From: Estrella lausannensis
GTDB lineage: Bacteria > Chlamydiota > Chlamydiia > Chlamydiales > Criblamydiaceae
Direction of reading: 5' to 3'
Length of the DNA stretch: 64,000 bases
Assembly: GCF_900000175.1 (NCBI RefSeq)
Contig: NZ_CWGJ01000019.1
Span: 1-64,000, forward strand
The position numbers and the translations under genes were made by a program. Positions 34,301 through 45,200 of the stretch are shown here, one piece after another; the first letter of the stretch is position 1; the number at the start of each line of letters is the position of its first letter. Below the pieces are notes generated by a model. It was given only the letters and a program-made list of their open reading frames with translations. It searched no databases and was not told the DNA's origin.

Positions 34301-37056
34301 GTGAATCCCACTCTCTCTTCATGCGCGTATTGAGCAATCTGCCTATGGATGAGCTCCTGGAGGCCGGTTTTGCCGCTGTTGCCTTACGGCACATCCAATC
34401 AGAGACCATTCAAAAAGGGATTGAAGCGGTAGCGGCAACTCTTTTTCAATCCCTTTTAAAGGCAAATCAACCTCACCAAAGAGGAAGGTTCATTCAACTG
34501 CTGCAAAGTGGCCGGCTCCTAGCGCCTTGGCTTGGCAAAATACCCTACAGCTGGCTCGCAAAAGTCCAAATCTCTGATTCTGCCGAAGAGATTGTCCTCT
34601 TCCTGTTTCAGCAAAAAGCACCTCCGGAGAAAAAGGACGGACTGATCCTTGAGGAGGCATTCAGCAACTGCCTAAGACAAGTCAGCTCGTTGACCGAAGA
34701 GAGCCTCGGCACTATTGCCTCCTTGCAATACTGTCCCGTCTTTCTCCAAGGCAGTGATAACTCTCAAGAGCGTAGAAGAAGCAAGATAGAGCTCTTGAAC
34801 AAAATCGCCCATGCTCTCAGCCATCACTCTGTCTCTAAAGAAGATCGCAAAAAGAAGGGGCGCCTTATTCTTAAAGAAATGGCATCTCTTTTGGAAGAGC
34901 ATGTCCAAACCGGGAACCTACAATTTCCTAAAATCGCTTTCGAGAAGGACATTTATCCGCTCCTAGCCCTTTCGAATCGTCTGCAAGACCCCCTTTGCAT
35001 AGCTTACGCTTTCGTAATACTCGCCTGTTGCTATAGGCTCTCCATTGCCCCGCAATGGGATGTGAGGAAACTTGAGAGCCATTATGAAAATTGCATTGCC
35101 CATTGGAAAAAAATCAGTGTGGATGATGAAGCCCGCACCCTATTTCTCACCGCCATCCCGATTTTGATCACCAATCAGAACTGTAAATTGAAATTGCTCC
35201 CCCTTTCTAAGTCCTTAATCGAAATGGGCAGTCAAGATGCCGTCGAGGCAGGATTATCAATTTTGGATCGGGAGATCAGAAAAGGTCTTGCCCCCCGAAG
35301 TGATCTTAGCCGGGAGCTCAAGAGAATCGCTCCCGATCTGTTAGATAAAGCCATCGAAAATCTCTCGGAGAGATCTTTCACCACTCTCTTTCCTCTGCTG
35401 CAGCTAAATAATATCGGGCATATTCTCAATTCGACCACTTTGCAAAAGAAACGAAATGCATTGGTCGTGAGCAGCCTGAAGCTGTTTCAATCGACTACAC
35501 CTCGTGATAAATTATTGGCCTTTAGCACACTCAAGACGTGTCAGGAGTGGATCGAGCTTGGAGATCCTTCTCTAGAAAAGCTTGTCGAGTGCCTGACAAA
35601 GTTGGCTGTTTCACTCCTAGAGGAAACAGGCGATGAAACTCAGTTCTCCGAATGTGAGCAAGTTGTCATGGGCGTGGCCAAAATTCCGCTGACAAGGTTT
35701 GGCAGATTCTCTAACGGGAGTGGACACTTGGCCCTTTCCCTGAATTTGTACAAGACATATCTCACCGGCCTCATCCAGGCGTTTCCTTCCATGGAAAACC
35801 CTTTCTACCTTCAGTGTGTGCTAAGAGTCCACCTAGACAAGTTTTTCCACAGGAATATCCCTCACCAAATCGCTGAAAACCTTATCCAGGAATTGATCCA
35901 GTGCCCCACCCCTGCTAGTCAAATCAACAGAGACAACCACTTCGCCCTAGTCTGCCACGGGATCAAAGAAGCCCTGAGGGCTAATTGTCTCAGAGAGGGG
36001 GGAGTCGCCTTTACCATACCGCTGAGAGGTATGTATCCGCACGCGGAAGGCAGCCGCACCGTACTGATCGAAGCCCTGATTAATATTGTACTTGGGGCTC
36101 TCAATCATCATTCCCAGAACGGACAAGTGTACAATACCCTGTTCGATCTTCTCTTTAACTTCCCCAAAGAAGAAAGGGAGGCCGTCAGCGAGATATTGGA
36201 TAATTTTCCGAGCAAATTCGCCCGTTTAGCCAGCAATCAAATGGTCTTCATCGGCCAAGGCGGATTGCAAAAGATGATGATCGTAGCGTTCGCTCTGCAG
36301 CTGCCGATCGCGCTTATTTGCCCCAACTCCGACGAGGATCTTGAAAAGAAAGCTTTGGAAGCCCTCGATTGGTTGATCACTCACTACTGTTCCCAGGAAA
36401 CCCCCGATTTTACCGAGCAAGCCGTAATGACAATGTTATGGACTTATGACATGTACCTCAGGAGGCATCTGCAATCGGCATTGCCTCTCTTCAGCAAAGT
36501 TCTGCAGTCGGCAAAAAAATTCCCGATGAAGGCAGTACACCAAATTGTAGGCAATCAAGAGACAGAATTAGACTTTAATTTCCTTGACGTCATGATTCAT
36601 ACGGGAAAAATGTGGGAGCACATCCATCAGACAAGGCGGTATAGACCCCAGGAAGACTATCCCCTTTTCAAACTGCTTATCACCTCGGTGACAGAAGAGT
36701 TGAAGCGCGACGCGAGCGACAACTCCGCAATCCTTATCCAGATCCACACATCGCTTTTGATCGAAGCTGCTGCAGGGGTAGAAATGTTCAACGGATCGGA
36801 GGAAAAATTGTACACAGCCCTAGAGCCGCTATTCGATGCCTATTTTGACTGTCTGGCCTCATCGACTTCTCCTAAGATTTTTGAGGCGACCAGCAAATTG
36901 TGCATAACACTGATCAATAGTTTGCCCGAGAAAAAGAAGGCTGCTCATCAGTTTATCGGAAGAATGATCTTTAGTGCTGCTTTTAGGCACGGTGCAATAA
37001 ACGATTATGATAACGTCTTGCGCAGGCTGATGGCACTTATCGAAGAGAAGATGTGA
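31366..37056 (+). CDS. Giant helical-repeat protein 1 (1896 aa)
   Basis: Not recognised as a known family. The first about 120 residues are polar and disordered (Ser, Thr, Gln and Lys rich, for example SSSSNAQSQSSKFIQIGRKW). From about residue 120 to the end the protein is almost entirely amphipathic helices of 15-20 residues with leucine spacing, the pattern of HEAT/ARM-like alpha-solenoids; I cannot define a clean consensus by eye. There is no signal peptide, membrane segment or catalytic motif. It resembles in size and style the two minus-strand giants at 39.2-51.9 kb, but lacks their nucleotidyltransferase-like N-terminal region. The ATG at 31366 has only a weak ribosome binding site. A scaffold or secreted host-interaction protein is plausible, not shown. 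Confidence 0.8.
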   Translation: MNPTENTSATSRARNHSEETKKQSSGKKTAPRKVNNLAQSTIDNSSSSNAQSQSSKFIQIGRKWKKKDTKGKSIGSATQTLLPQAEARQETETTPSLLSPSQRFESAPLTHKDPPLATFSYNYRALIEITQSTHKFQGLKKREQVEVLIQIGSILKRMDGQEGSVAANCVLQILKECRKGMSDSVLFVLTILSGKGFISQKLFRRQALLVLSNLSEDYEAHMYQICYVIRVLKEWSGKELPLHRDPLFVSVMQNTIDMEMKREGDLNRLITLFNCLENLSLLSTDDEEPNPLLEAFAKLPAKFIEIDTANAFKIITAALLQNSSPEDERALLEKARLCVELAREIEKTYIDPIDAKRLLFSIWDEIEGDNCSFDPLIHFPLFELAIALSRKKGLYNNTSPFLFVFGKETTPLIEKYVLRDNAIRSKLLMENLDRETRLVVFNELLQHSMESNSFADTQILLSLYWEMEGSRPDASFPEQLLPALIGMAANLPESLSEISEKLLIPAVLSPALTGAVERCPQLLLPLLETVARWPLARRCKEPVCELIASLARTQPGLFERDTPFCDLVLKILKEMPYEALERVGRALISGPLSERVEAHQGVIFIEETMLAALEPDRSSAQIERFLRFISETGHFPILIDRVPLDWLDSADIAAIGENFILHLLQKAVPEGSGTKRTALFLKALEQLRDPVSEEVLESMKEAGFLPPFLKREALKTVKHNALLRIFSKTLSTLVKPETTDEIKLRIGRPLIAEMVDFLEAERNKPTEQRAPIDCKTGIIPLVRFALRLNCQKSRALAFRILVLAYELKVAGPEFNENFERAAISWDFLKSHPEARQIFVDSIADLVKMKENKPDVSTLCRHLMKDREQEAYIDDRQLLALYQESKEVGRSTEIPSSMVPALVQRAAELSSSHPELSKNLLYSASKSREFHAAVRQTPDLIIVLLKTIIGWPGDKKGENNTLQVILSLIKEQPALYQPESESHSLFMRVLSNLPMDELLEAGFAAVALRHIQSETIQKGIEAVAATLFQSLLKANQPHQRGRFIQLLQSGRLLAPWLGKIPYSWLAKVQISDSAEEIVLFLFQQKAPPEKKDGLILEEAFSNCLRQVSSLTEESLGTIASLQYCPVFLQGSDNSQERRRSKIELLNKIAHALSHHSVSKEDRKKKGRLILKEMASLLEEHVQTGNLQFPKIAFEKDIYPLLALSNRLQDPLCIAYAFVILACCYRLSIAPQWDVRKLESHYENCIAHWKKISVDDEARTLFLTAIPILITNQNCKLKLLPLSKSLIEMGSQDAVEAGLSILDREIRKGLAPRSDLSRELKRIAPDLLDKAIENLSERSFTTLFPLLQLNNIGHILNSTTLQKKRNALVVSSLKLFQSTTPRDKLLAFSTLKTCQEWIELGDPSLEKLVECLTKLAVSLLEETGDETQFSECEQVVMGVAKIPLTRFGRFSNGSGHLALSLNLYKTYLTGLIQAFPSMENPFYLQCVLRVHLDKFFHRNIPHQIAENLIQELIQCPTPASQINRDNHFALVCHGIKEALRANCLREGGVAFTIPLRGMYPHAEGSRTVLIEALINIVLGALNHHSQNGQVYNTLFDLLFNFPKEEREAVSEILDNFPSKFARLASNQMVFIGQGGLQKMMIVAFALQLPIALICPNSDEDLEKKALEALDWLITHYCSQETPDFTEQAVMTMLWTYDMYLRRHLQSALPLFSKVLQSAKKFPMKAVHQIVGNQETELDFNFLDVMIHTGKMWEHIHQTRRYRPQEDYPLFKLLITSVTEELKRDASDNSAILIQIHTSLLIEAAAGVEMFNGSEEKLYTALEPLFDAYFDCLASSTSPKIFEATSKLCITLINSLPEKKKAAHQFIGRMIFSAAFRHGAINDYDNVLRRLMALIEEKM

Positions 37057-37067
37057 GAGCAAACCGA

Positions 37068-38168
37068 TTAGCGGATGATCACATTTAATCGTCCCTTCAA
37101 CTTGTTCAGCTCTTCACCAAGAGAACGGAGGCTGTAGATGAAAACAAACAGATTCTGCAGCTCCGCAATCTTCTTTGACTCGTTGAAGCTGCCTTCTTTG
37201 AACCGAAAAAGTTCATCATTGATAGTCAGGAGAGCTGCGGGCAAGTCGCTCTTAAGCTGCTCATTACCCTCTTCGAGGGAAGAGACAATCTCTTCGATGG
37301 AGAGGTCTATCTCGCCCACCACCTTGCTGATTTTCTCCCTGAACTCTCTATTCAGGAAATGGCTTAATGGGCTTTTTTTGATCTCCAAAAGGTCAAGCAC
37401 GGCCTCATGCGCCCTTTCTGTGTGATCCAGGAAAAAACTCCAGTCTTCTACCGAAGAGCGCGTTCTGATCTCCGTCTTGGAATCCTCCAGCGTCTGCCGC
37501 GCCTCTTTGAGATGCTCTTCGATCTGGCCGATCAAAAGGGACATCTGCTCCTCCCTCTCTGCGGAAGGAAGATCTTCTTTGTACAAACACTCGCGATAAA
37601 GAAGGCGGATTTTAGCCAGAGCAAGGGAAAGACACTCTTTAAGCTTGCTGGTCGCCTGCAGGGGAAAAAGTGTGTGTGTCACAACGACCGCGACCAAAAT
37701 GCCGAGGCACGAGTCCATCAGCCTGAAAAAACCGAAAGCCCACGGGCTGATCTCCGGCCTAAGCCTCCAAAGAACCATCAAGACCGTAACGGTAAGGGAA
37801 GCTATCCTGACGCTATCTTTGATCTGAAAGACAGAGCAGAGGGCGACAGTGATAAAATTGCTAAATCCAAGGGAGATGGCATTGGATCCGAAAAGAGTCG
37901 TACAAATTCCGGCCATCATCGTTCCGATCAGGGTTCCCAAAAATCGAACCCATGCCGCCATGTAGGTGCTTCCAAGGTTTCCCTGGACAACAACAATCGC
38001 TGTGACGACGGCCCACATGCCGCTCACCAGGCTGTCCGGGCGATCCAGGATTTGGCTGAATCCAACCCCCAAAAAAAGGCCCAAGGTAGCCGCAACACCT
38101 ATCTTGAGGGCAAAATGCAACTGAAGATTTTCAAGGAAAATTTCATACTTTCCAGCCGGTAATTTCAT
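37068..38168 (-). CDS. FUSC/aromatic-acid-exporter-type membrane protein
   Basis: A 366-aa inner-membrane protein. Residues about 18-170 contain six hydrophobic segments with the pattern of the FUSC/ArAE family (LKIGVAATLGLFLGVGFSQI, GMWAVVTAIVVVQGNLGSTY, RFLGTLIGTMMAGI, RLMDSCLGILVAVVVTHTLF). The W-A-V-V-T-A-I-V-V-V-Q-G segment and the R-x-x-G-T-x-x-G motif are typical. The C-terminal about 190 residues are cytosolic helices. Members export aromatic or other small organic acids. The start codon overlaps the stop of the upstream methyltransferase gene (4 nt), so the two are co-transcribed. Convergent with giant gene 1, 11 bp apart. Confidence 0.82.
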   Translation of the reverse strand: MKLPAGKYEIFLENLQLHFALKIGVAATLGLFLGVGFSQILDRPDSLVSGMWAVVTAIVVVQGNLGSTYMAAWVRFLGTLIGTMMAGICTTLFGSNAISLGFSNFITVALCSVFQIKDSVRIASLTVTVLMVLWRLRPEISPWAFGFFRLMDSCLGILVAVVVTHTLFPLQATSKLKECLSLALAKIRLLYRECLYKEDLPSAEREEQMSLLIGQIEEHLKEARQTLEDSKTEIRTRSSVEDWSFFLDHTERAHEAVLDLLEIKKSPLSHFLNREFREKISKVVGEIDLSIEEIVSSLEEGNEQLKSDLPAALLTINDELFRFKEGSFNESKKIAELQNLFVFIYSLRSLGEELNKLKGRLNVIIR

Positions 38169-38779
38169 TTTTTAGCCATGGTAAGAGGGATCTTGATCTC
38201 TTCGTCTTCAGCTTTGGCATGGAGCGCAGCGACGTTACTGTTGTTTTTGACATATACATAGATACGCGTGTGGTAAATATCTGCCAGCTGGAGGATCTGT
38301 ACCGGTTCCCACCCTGGAACCGCGAAAGTATTGGAGATAACGACCGTACCAGGTTTAAGCTCTTCTTCAAACTTCTTCTTAAGTCTTTCCATGGCAGCCG
38401 GATAGAGATAACAGTAGACGAGGGATACATCTTTTAGGGAAGCCTCGAAAAAATTCATCCTCTTCAATTGCAAGTTGGACAGCCTTTCGAATTTTTTCCA
38501 GCACTTGGAAAGGAAGAAAGGGATGGGTGACGTTTCATATCCAACAACCTGGCAGTGCGGAAGCAGCTTGGCAAGCTGTGTGACCATATTCCCCCAGCCA
38601 GACCCCAGATCGACAACCACTCCTTGAGTCTCATGAGGGATGGAAGAGAGTACTTTTTTCCTGGCTTTATCAGTCGTCGGCATCGGAGATATGCCATTTC
38701 GTAAACTCCACAAGATCACTGAGAACCAGATCCAGAGAATTAGAATCAACAGAACAAAAAAGAGGATTACGATCTTCAT
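38165..38779 (-). CDS. Membrane-anchored class I SAM methyltransferase
   Basis: A 204-aa protein. One N-terminal membrane helix (about residues 3-25, VILFFVLLILILWIWFSVIL) anchors a cytosolic Rossmann-type domain with motif I VVVDLGSGWGNMVTQLA, acidic strand 2 end VVGYETSPIPF, and LVYCYLYPAAMERLKKKF downstream. The catalytic substrate is not evident. Close relatives appear among small membrane-associated methyltransferases of unknown target. It overlaps the FUSC-type gene by 4 nt, suggesting that methylation and export act on the same compound; this is inference. Confidence 0.78.
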   Translation of the reverse strand: MKIVILFFVLLILILWIWFSVILWSLRNGISPMPTTDKARKKVLSSIPHETQGVVVDLGSGWGNMVTQLAKLLPHCQVVGYETSPIPFFLSKCWKKFERLSNLQLKRMNFFEASLKDVSLVYCYLYPAAMERLKKKFEEELKPGTVVISNTFAVPGWEPVQILQLADIYHTRIYVYVKNNSNVAALHAKAEDEEIKIPLTMAKK

Positions 38780-38870
38780 AAGGTAAACGCTTTCAGTTAG
38801 TGAATCATCAAAGATTCCAATAACGAATGGGACCTAGATTTATAAATTTCGATGGCTTGAGCATAAGCTG

Positions 38871-39088
38871 ATACCGAAAGTGCCTCAAAATTTTGAATTT
38901 ATGCCTCAAGATTGCAAGTCGCCTAATATTAGAAATTTGGGCAACATGCAATCGTATCGACTGTCCACAAACTTAAATCAGTATGCTTATAACCCTATGA
39001 CGCAAACAAGTCATACCATTTTAGGTTGTGGGCAGTCTTAGGGGGCTCTCTCTTTGTCAAACGCCAAAATTTAAGACACTCTCGGTTT
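38871..39088. repeat. Family A element interrupted by a family B element
   Basis: The left end ATACCGAAAGTGCCTCAAAA at 38871, then the usual centre GCAAGTCGCCTAATATTAGA, and the right end CCAAAATTTAAGACACTCTC followed by GGTTT at 39088. The right arm is split by a separate palindrome at 38959-39038, so this is a nested insertion. The flanks outside it hold no gene (gap 38780-39211). Confidence 0.75.
38959..39038. repeat. Family B palindromic element, nested in family A
   Basis: GACTGTCCACAAACTTAAAT at the left faces the inverted copy ATTTTAGGTTGTGGGCAGTC at the right (17 of 20 arm positions pair) around TATGCTTATAACCCTATGAC. The best-defined copy of the family. Confidence 0.75.
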
Positions 39089-39211
39089 AACTCACTACCC
39101 CCTATCTTAGGTACAGTTTTATGCTTTGCAAGTCAAGAATCACTCCATCCTTCAAAGCGATTTTGCCGACAGCTCCTCAAACAAACCCTTATCATTCTTA
39201 TTATTTCCGCA

Positions 39212-42200
39212 TCAGACTAACCCGGCATACCTTTTAACTGCCTCTTCCAATGGTTCCAGCAGACGATGGCGCCCTGCCATTTTTTTGATGAAATTCTTCA
39301 CCTCCGGCAAAAGGTCTTTGTCTGCATCCAGCAGGCGAAAGAGAAAGATCTGCATGACGGCAACAACAGACTGAAGACCTCTGTCATCGTGCTTTTTGTC
39401 ATTCTGTCTCTTTTCGGGGAAGATCGCCTCACAAAGGGCGCTGAAGGCCGACAGAAGATCAAGGTTGGACTCTCTTGTGCCAATCAGGGCAATGATCGCG
39501 TCCGCCGCCGGTTTGATCAGGGCAATCAACTCCCTTCTTCTGTCTTGTTCGGTAAAGATGTTTTTCAGAAAATCAAAATAGAATTTTAGGCATGAGATCA
39601 AAGGAGCCCTTTCATCTTCGATCAAAAGCTCAGGATTCGACGCCCTTCGTATCAAAGCTTTTCCCAAATGGAGGTGGCAATCTAAGATCGCGGCTAACTC
39701 CTCAGCTGATTTCTTTCTCGGCGTGCTACTGGGATTGAATAGTTGAATTCCCGCCTGGATAACCCATCTCAGAACATAGCTGCCGTCATTAACAAAAAAG
39801 GGTGCTTCCGTCACTCGATCCACATACTGGCAAAAAAGCGCTTTTGTCTTTTTAGGGGCAAAATGGATCAGATTGGGGAAATGGTGCTGGATAATGGCTG
39901 TTGCCCTTGCTGAAGAAGAGGGCCCTTGTATCTTAAGCAAACCTTCGGCCACATCCAAAACCGACTCATGATAAATCCTCGGCGTCACCGGTTTAAATTG
40001 GGTAGAAGGGCTGACAAATAAAATAAGACGGTAGAGAGTCTCCTCGCTTTCGCTGAAGGTTCCAGCGATGTTCGCCGCCTCCAAAATAGTATTTGCGACA
40101 TTCATGTATTGAAGATAAAGATCGTCTCCCATCTCTCCGATCAATTCCAGATAATCGTAGACGCATTTGGAGATGTCGCGTTTGCTTTGCGGGAGGACGT
40201 TGATATAGGAGTAGACAACACCTGCAAAGGCCTCTAGGCAAATGTGCTTCTGCTTCTTTTGTTCGCTGTCTTTTAAAAATTCAACCAATCTCCTGGAGAG
40301 TTGTTGCAAAAGCTTCTCATAGCACGTCAGGAAAAGTTTAGCCCGTCCTTCCTCAAGTCCCCTGGGTTGATGCATATAGAAAAGAGGAACAGCGGGATCG
40401 CCATCGAGTGCCACGTGAACGACCATGGGGGACTGGTACTTTGATTGATCGTCAAAATATTCTTTTCCAAGAGAAACAATGAACCGATACATCGATGAGA
40501 CAAAGAGCCGCTCAGATCCGCTCTCTTCCAACATAGCAGTCCACAAAATGGAGAGCTCCCGAAAGAGCAATTCTGGATGCTGAGAGTGCCTGAAAATCGT
40601 GACCTCTTTTATGGCCTCTGAAAACGCTTCGCTTGCCGTGATGCCTTTTGATCGGCAATTACTCAAGTAGAGGGAGAAGCTGCCTGCTTCCAGCTGCGAA
40701 AACTCTTTTGCGAAATTGCCTCTGACATCAGGGTGGCTTCTTAGAGGAGCAAGAGCTCTCCAGCTTCCCGACTTGGCTAAAGATCCCATGATGGCCTTAA
40801 TCAGCCGGACGGCCAACTTAGCCTCTCCTTGCCCATGCTTACCGGAAAGGAAGGGGGGCATTAAATGGCTTACTCCTTCGGCAAAAACACAACATTTTTC
40901 ACACGCCGCTTCCAGGGCGGAGGAGAAGTTGGAGAGCGGCTGCTTTGCCGAAATCCTCGATTGGAGGGACAAAAGAATGCGATCGATGATTAGCCAGTCA
41001 ACAGTCGATTTTCTTGCCAATGAATGGATCAAGGCATTGACAAGCGCATTCTTTCGGCTCTCTTGTCCATTTGCCGCATCGACCAAGAGGGAGACCAACC
41101 AGACAGCTTTTTCAAACAGGGAATCAGATCCCTCTTCCATGAGAGCCATGCTTAAAGATTCTGCTGAGGCAAAGGGGCCTCTCGCCGAAAACTCCGGTGG
41201 GTGAGCTCCTGTTTCAAGGTAGCTGCACGCTTTAAGAAGAAAAGCGACTCTTTGCTCTTTATCAGTCTGTTTGGAGTATCTCAGAAGTAAACCGATCATC
41301 TCAAAAACAGCGGCCTCCATCTGTGGATGAGCACCGTTTTGGAAGAGCTGATCGAAGTCTTCGATAAATATTTTCACCTCGTCTAGAGTCACTTTTTTAA
41401 CGCTCGTCAAAAAGAGTTTGAGGACGTCCAGACAGAAGTTAACGTCGAACGGATAGTGATTTTTTTGTCTGATTCTAAGAGACTGATAGAGCTCCATGGC
41501 CAGATCACGCGGCCTGCTCTCCTCCATCAGGACTGTTTTAGAAATGATCCTCTCTCCATAACTTCTGCCATAGAGACCATAGGCCTTGATCACATCAAAA
41601 GCGAGGAACGCTCTTTTTCTTTCGGACTTGCAGTCAAGAAGCGCTTCGGCAGCTTTTGCGGCAGGGAGAAGAAAGGAACTCTTCTCTTTTCTAGTGAGCC
41701 CGACTGTGGACAGCACTTGCAGCAGCCCGCAGCAAAACAACGGATCATCATTTCTCTTCTCCTCCAGCATCGACCCGATGGCACTGAGCCACGCCTCTCT
41801 CTCTTCGCCTTTATTCTCTTGCGATAGCGTATTGAAAACACTTTCGGCCAGAGCCAATTGATTCCAACGCACAAAGGCCAAAATCCAGCTGACCAACTCT
41901 TCCTTTGCCGTCCGAGAGCGGGGATGGAGCTCTTTTGCCATTTGCCAGCTTTCGATTAAGTGGAGGGCACCTTCGCTATTGTCCTCTTTGACGTTGTCGG
42001 AGATCATCTTCGTTACAAATAAAAGAGCGCATGCACTGCCGCTTTTGACCATCCAGTGAATTTCTTTCTGCAGCAAAACCCTGACCTTCAACGGATAAAC
42101 GTCAAGGAGCGAGGTCGATAAGGATTGAAGAAATTCTTCAATGAAATCGTCCGCATTAATTTCTCCGATGTTCAATGTTTTCATTCGGGAAATAATCCGC

Positions 42201-45200
42201 ACAGCAGCTTCCCTTGTTGCCGAATCGGCAGCCAGATCGATCACGAGCCGCTGCATATTTTCCCTCAGCAGCCTGAAGAAAGGAGTCGGAGAAATGGCCT
42301 CCCGCATCGTCATGTCGTTGATTTTGGCAAGCACCGGGCCTGCGATGAATCTTTTGGCCCTATCAGAAAGCACGATCTTCTTGCACACCAGGGGAAATAC
42401 CGCTTCAGTGATCTTCGCAACTTCCGACAGATGCTGCGGTCCCGATGAGCCTGAATCATGCAGCTGAATCGCCGCCTCGAAACAACTCTCTTCGGCGTGC
42501 TGAAGTAGACGGAAGATGTCTTCATCTAAAAAGTAGGTCGAAATTGGAATTGATGTCTTAGTTAAAGAACCCTTCACGAGGAGAGTTTCCTGAAGAAGGT
42601 CCGTCAGCAGAGTCTTGGCAAAGACGGCCAGTTCGACATGACCGGGGAAGCGGATCATTTCCCTGGCAATTGCCTTGAAATTTCGGAAGGGCTCCTGTTT
42701 CAGTAGAGCTCCCCGATGTTTGGCCACTAAAAGCTTTGCCTTGAGAGACAGATGCTTAAAATCTGTTAAATCAGAATCCAAGATACCATTCAGCATGGAT
42801 TCAGCAACGCTTATCTTACCAAGATTTAAATTCTCCTCCATCATCTCCCTAATAAGAGCTGCCAGAGGACTTTTAGAATCAACTTTTCTTTTGTGGATAA
42901 CTCCTGCTGCCAGCGACTTAGCCTCCGGCAAACGCCCTTCTTTGATCAGGCGGGTAACTAACGTCTCTAAGATATTCAACGCCTCGTTTTGCATCGGTCC
43001 ATCAAAAGCACTTTCAGATCCCTGCTCCCATAAGACAAAAACCCTTTCATCCTCCTTCTTAAGAGCCCATTTAAAGAGCTCGATGAGCGCTGCAGGGTAA
43101 CCGATTTTCGGGGCGGCGATCTGCTTGCCAAGTGTAAGCGCGGCATCAAAAGCGGCATCTTCCATTCCCGACTGCATTGCTGCAGGGATAAATCCTTGAA
43201 GGAATCTCTTCAAAAGGGTCGAGTCATCCAATCTACCGTCCCATTCAAGGGTAATCATCTTTTTCACAGGCGGCATCAGCCGAAGAGCCAAAGAAAGGTC
43301 TTGGACGGCAAATCCCCTCTCGACAATTTTGAGAAGGGCAGTTGTCAGGGGAGGGATCCACAACGGAGAGGGCAGCTCCTCGCTTTGACAAAGCAGGGAA
43401 ACCCCTTCTTCTAGATGAAACTTGAGCAGCGCATTAATCAGGCCGGGAGAAGGAGACATTGCAAATGTTCGAAACAGCTCAAGCCCCATACGAAGAGACT
43501 TTTTATCCGGCTGCCGAGAGAGATAGCCTGCCACTTCTTCTATTAACTCCGCGCCGTTTTTAGAGGAAAACAGCTCCTTAAAAGGACAATCAACGGGGAA
43601 TTTCTTAAGCAAAAGGGCGATCGCGACCCGGTTGAACCAGTCGAAGAATACCGGATGGACAGGTTCTTTGAAAAGTTCAAGCGCCTCTTCAAGAAGCACG
43701 AGGGTGTCTGCATCTCCATTCATGAATTGGAGATAAAATGAGGCTGCTTTAAAAAACGTCGAGCCAACAGAGGCCAGCTCTTTTGCGAGGAATGAAATCT
43801 CTGAGGGGTTCTTACCACCCGGCAGGTCTCTGAAAAGGCCGCACGCTTCCGCGCTCTCAAACAGCCAATCGTCAATCGCTTCCGATGAAGCCCCTCTCTC
43901 CTGATTCTTCTCGATTAAATCCAGCATTGCGCGGTGGGAGTAGGGGGCGGCAAAATAGCGCAGCTTCTTCTCCTGAGCATTGGGAACATAGAGCCAGGCT
44001 CCGTCGGCGTTTTCCTTAAGCCGAACTCTATTCACACCGTCGATGCCAAGCGCCTCCTGAAGATGGTAATAGAGGCTAAAGAGCTGAGAGAATCGATCGA
44101 ACGCTAAAGAGTCGTCCTTAAGGGCCGTGAGAAATGGGATTGCAGGGTGGCTAAGCCCTCCTGCTTTGGCTGATTGCGCCACTAACGACGAGGTGAATTT
44201 AACCCCGTCCATCCCCCCTTGTTTCTTTAAGTGCATCAGAAGGTTAAAGGTAAAGGGAAGAGCCGTTGCTACCTCCTCCTTGTGATGCTCTGCCACGATT
44301 TGGTTGATCTCATCGAGCAGGAGAAACGGATTTTCATTCCATGGCTGATAATTTTTGAAGGTGGAAAACACCGTATTTAAAAAATCTTCATCAAGACAGC
44401 TGTAACCTCTCGTGATGTAGGATATGACAAGCAAAAAACCCTTGTAATTGATGGTTTCCGGTTTGTCATCTCCAACAACTCTTAAAACCCGGTGGAGTAT
44501 GGGAACCCACATCGTCCCGCTGTCATTGAGGCATACGATATTGGCATTATCTTTAGAAAAGACAAACGAAAGAGGAACCGATAACCTTAGATCGTCAAGC
44601 CCAAAAAGGTGGTTCCTGGCCAGCTGATCGACAAACAGCGCTTCGAGAGTGCTCTTTCTCTTTTGGGAGTCGGTGAAATCGATGGAAAAGATCCCAAAGT
44701 GGGAACCGTCTTTGGTTTTTTTAAAGTCGATGTAATTGTATTTCCTATAGGCGGACGCATGGACATCTTGCATGTATTCCGGCGGTATCACAAGCACAGA
44801 AGGCTGCTGGGTAGATTGCGGGGCCAAGGATTTTGGATTACTGAAAAAAAGAGTCTGGCCAAGGAAGTAGGTCGCAGCGCTAGTCATCGCCTGCACCACG
44901 GCCGCTCTTTCGTTATACTTCTTTCCGCGAACGCTCTGAATTTGGAAGCGGAAGTCAAAATCGTTGGGATAGCCTTGACACTCCTGCTTTAAAAGCTCAA
45001 GCAGTTCCGGGGAGATTACTCCTCCCAAGGACTTAATCGATTCAACGAAAAGCTGCTCGCCAAAAAAAAAGCGCACGCCTCCGCCCACCAGTTGAAAGAA
45101 CGGGATCGCTCCGTTGGCGCACGCGTAGATATATTGAAACATCAGGGCATGCTGACTGGAGAGCTCTCTTCCATCCCGAAAGATATAAGTGCCCCTGTCA

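Noticed and set aside
37407-38162. 251-codon frame antisense to the FUSC-type gene
   Set aside because: The minus-strand frame encodes clear membrane helices of a known family; the plus frame is a highly charged shadow without a family.
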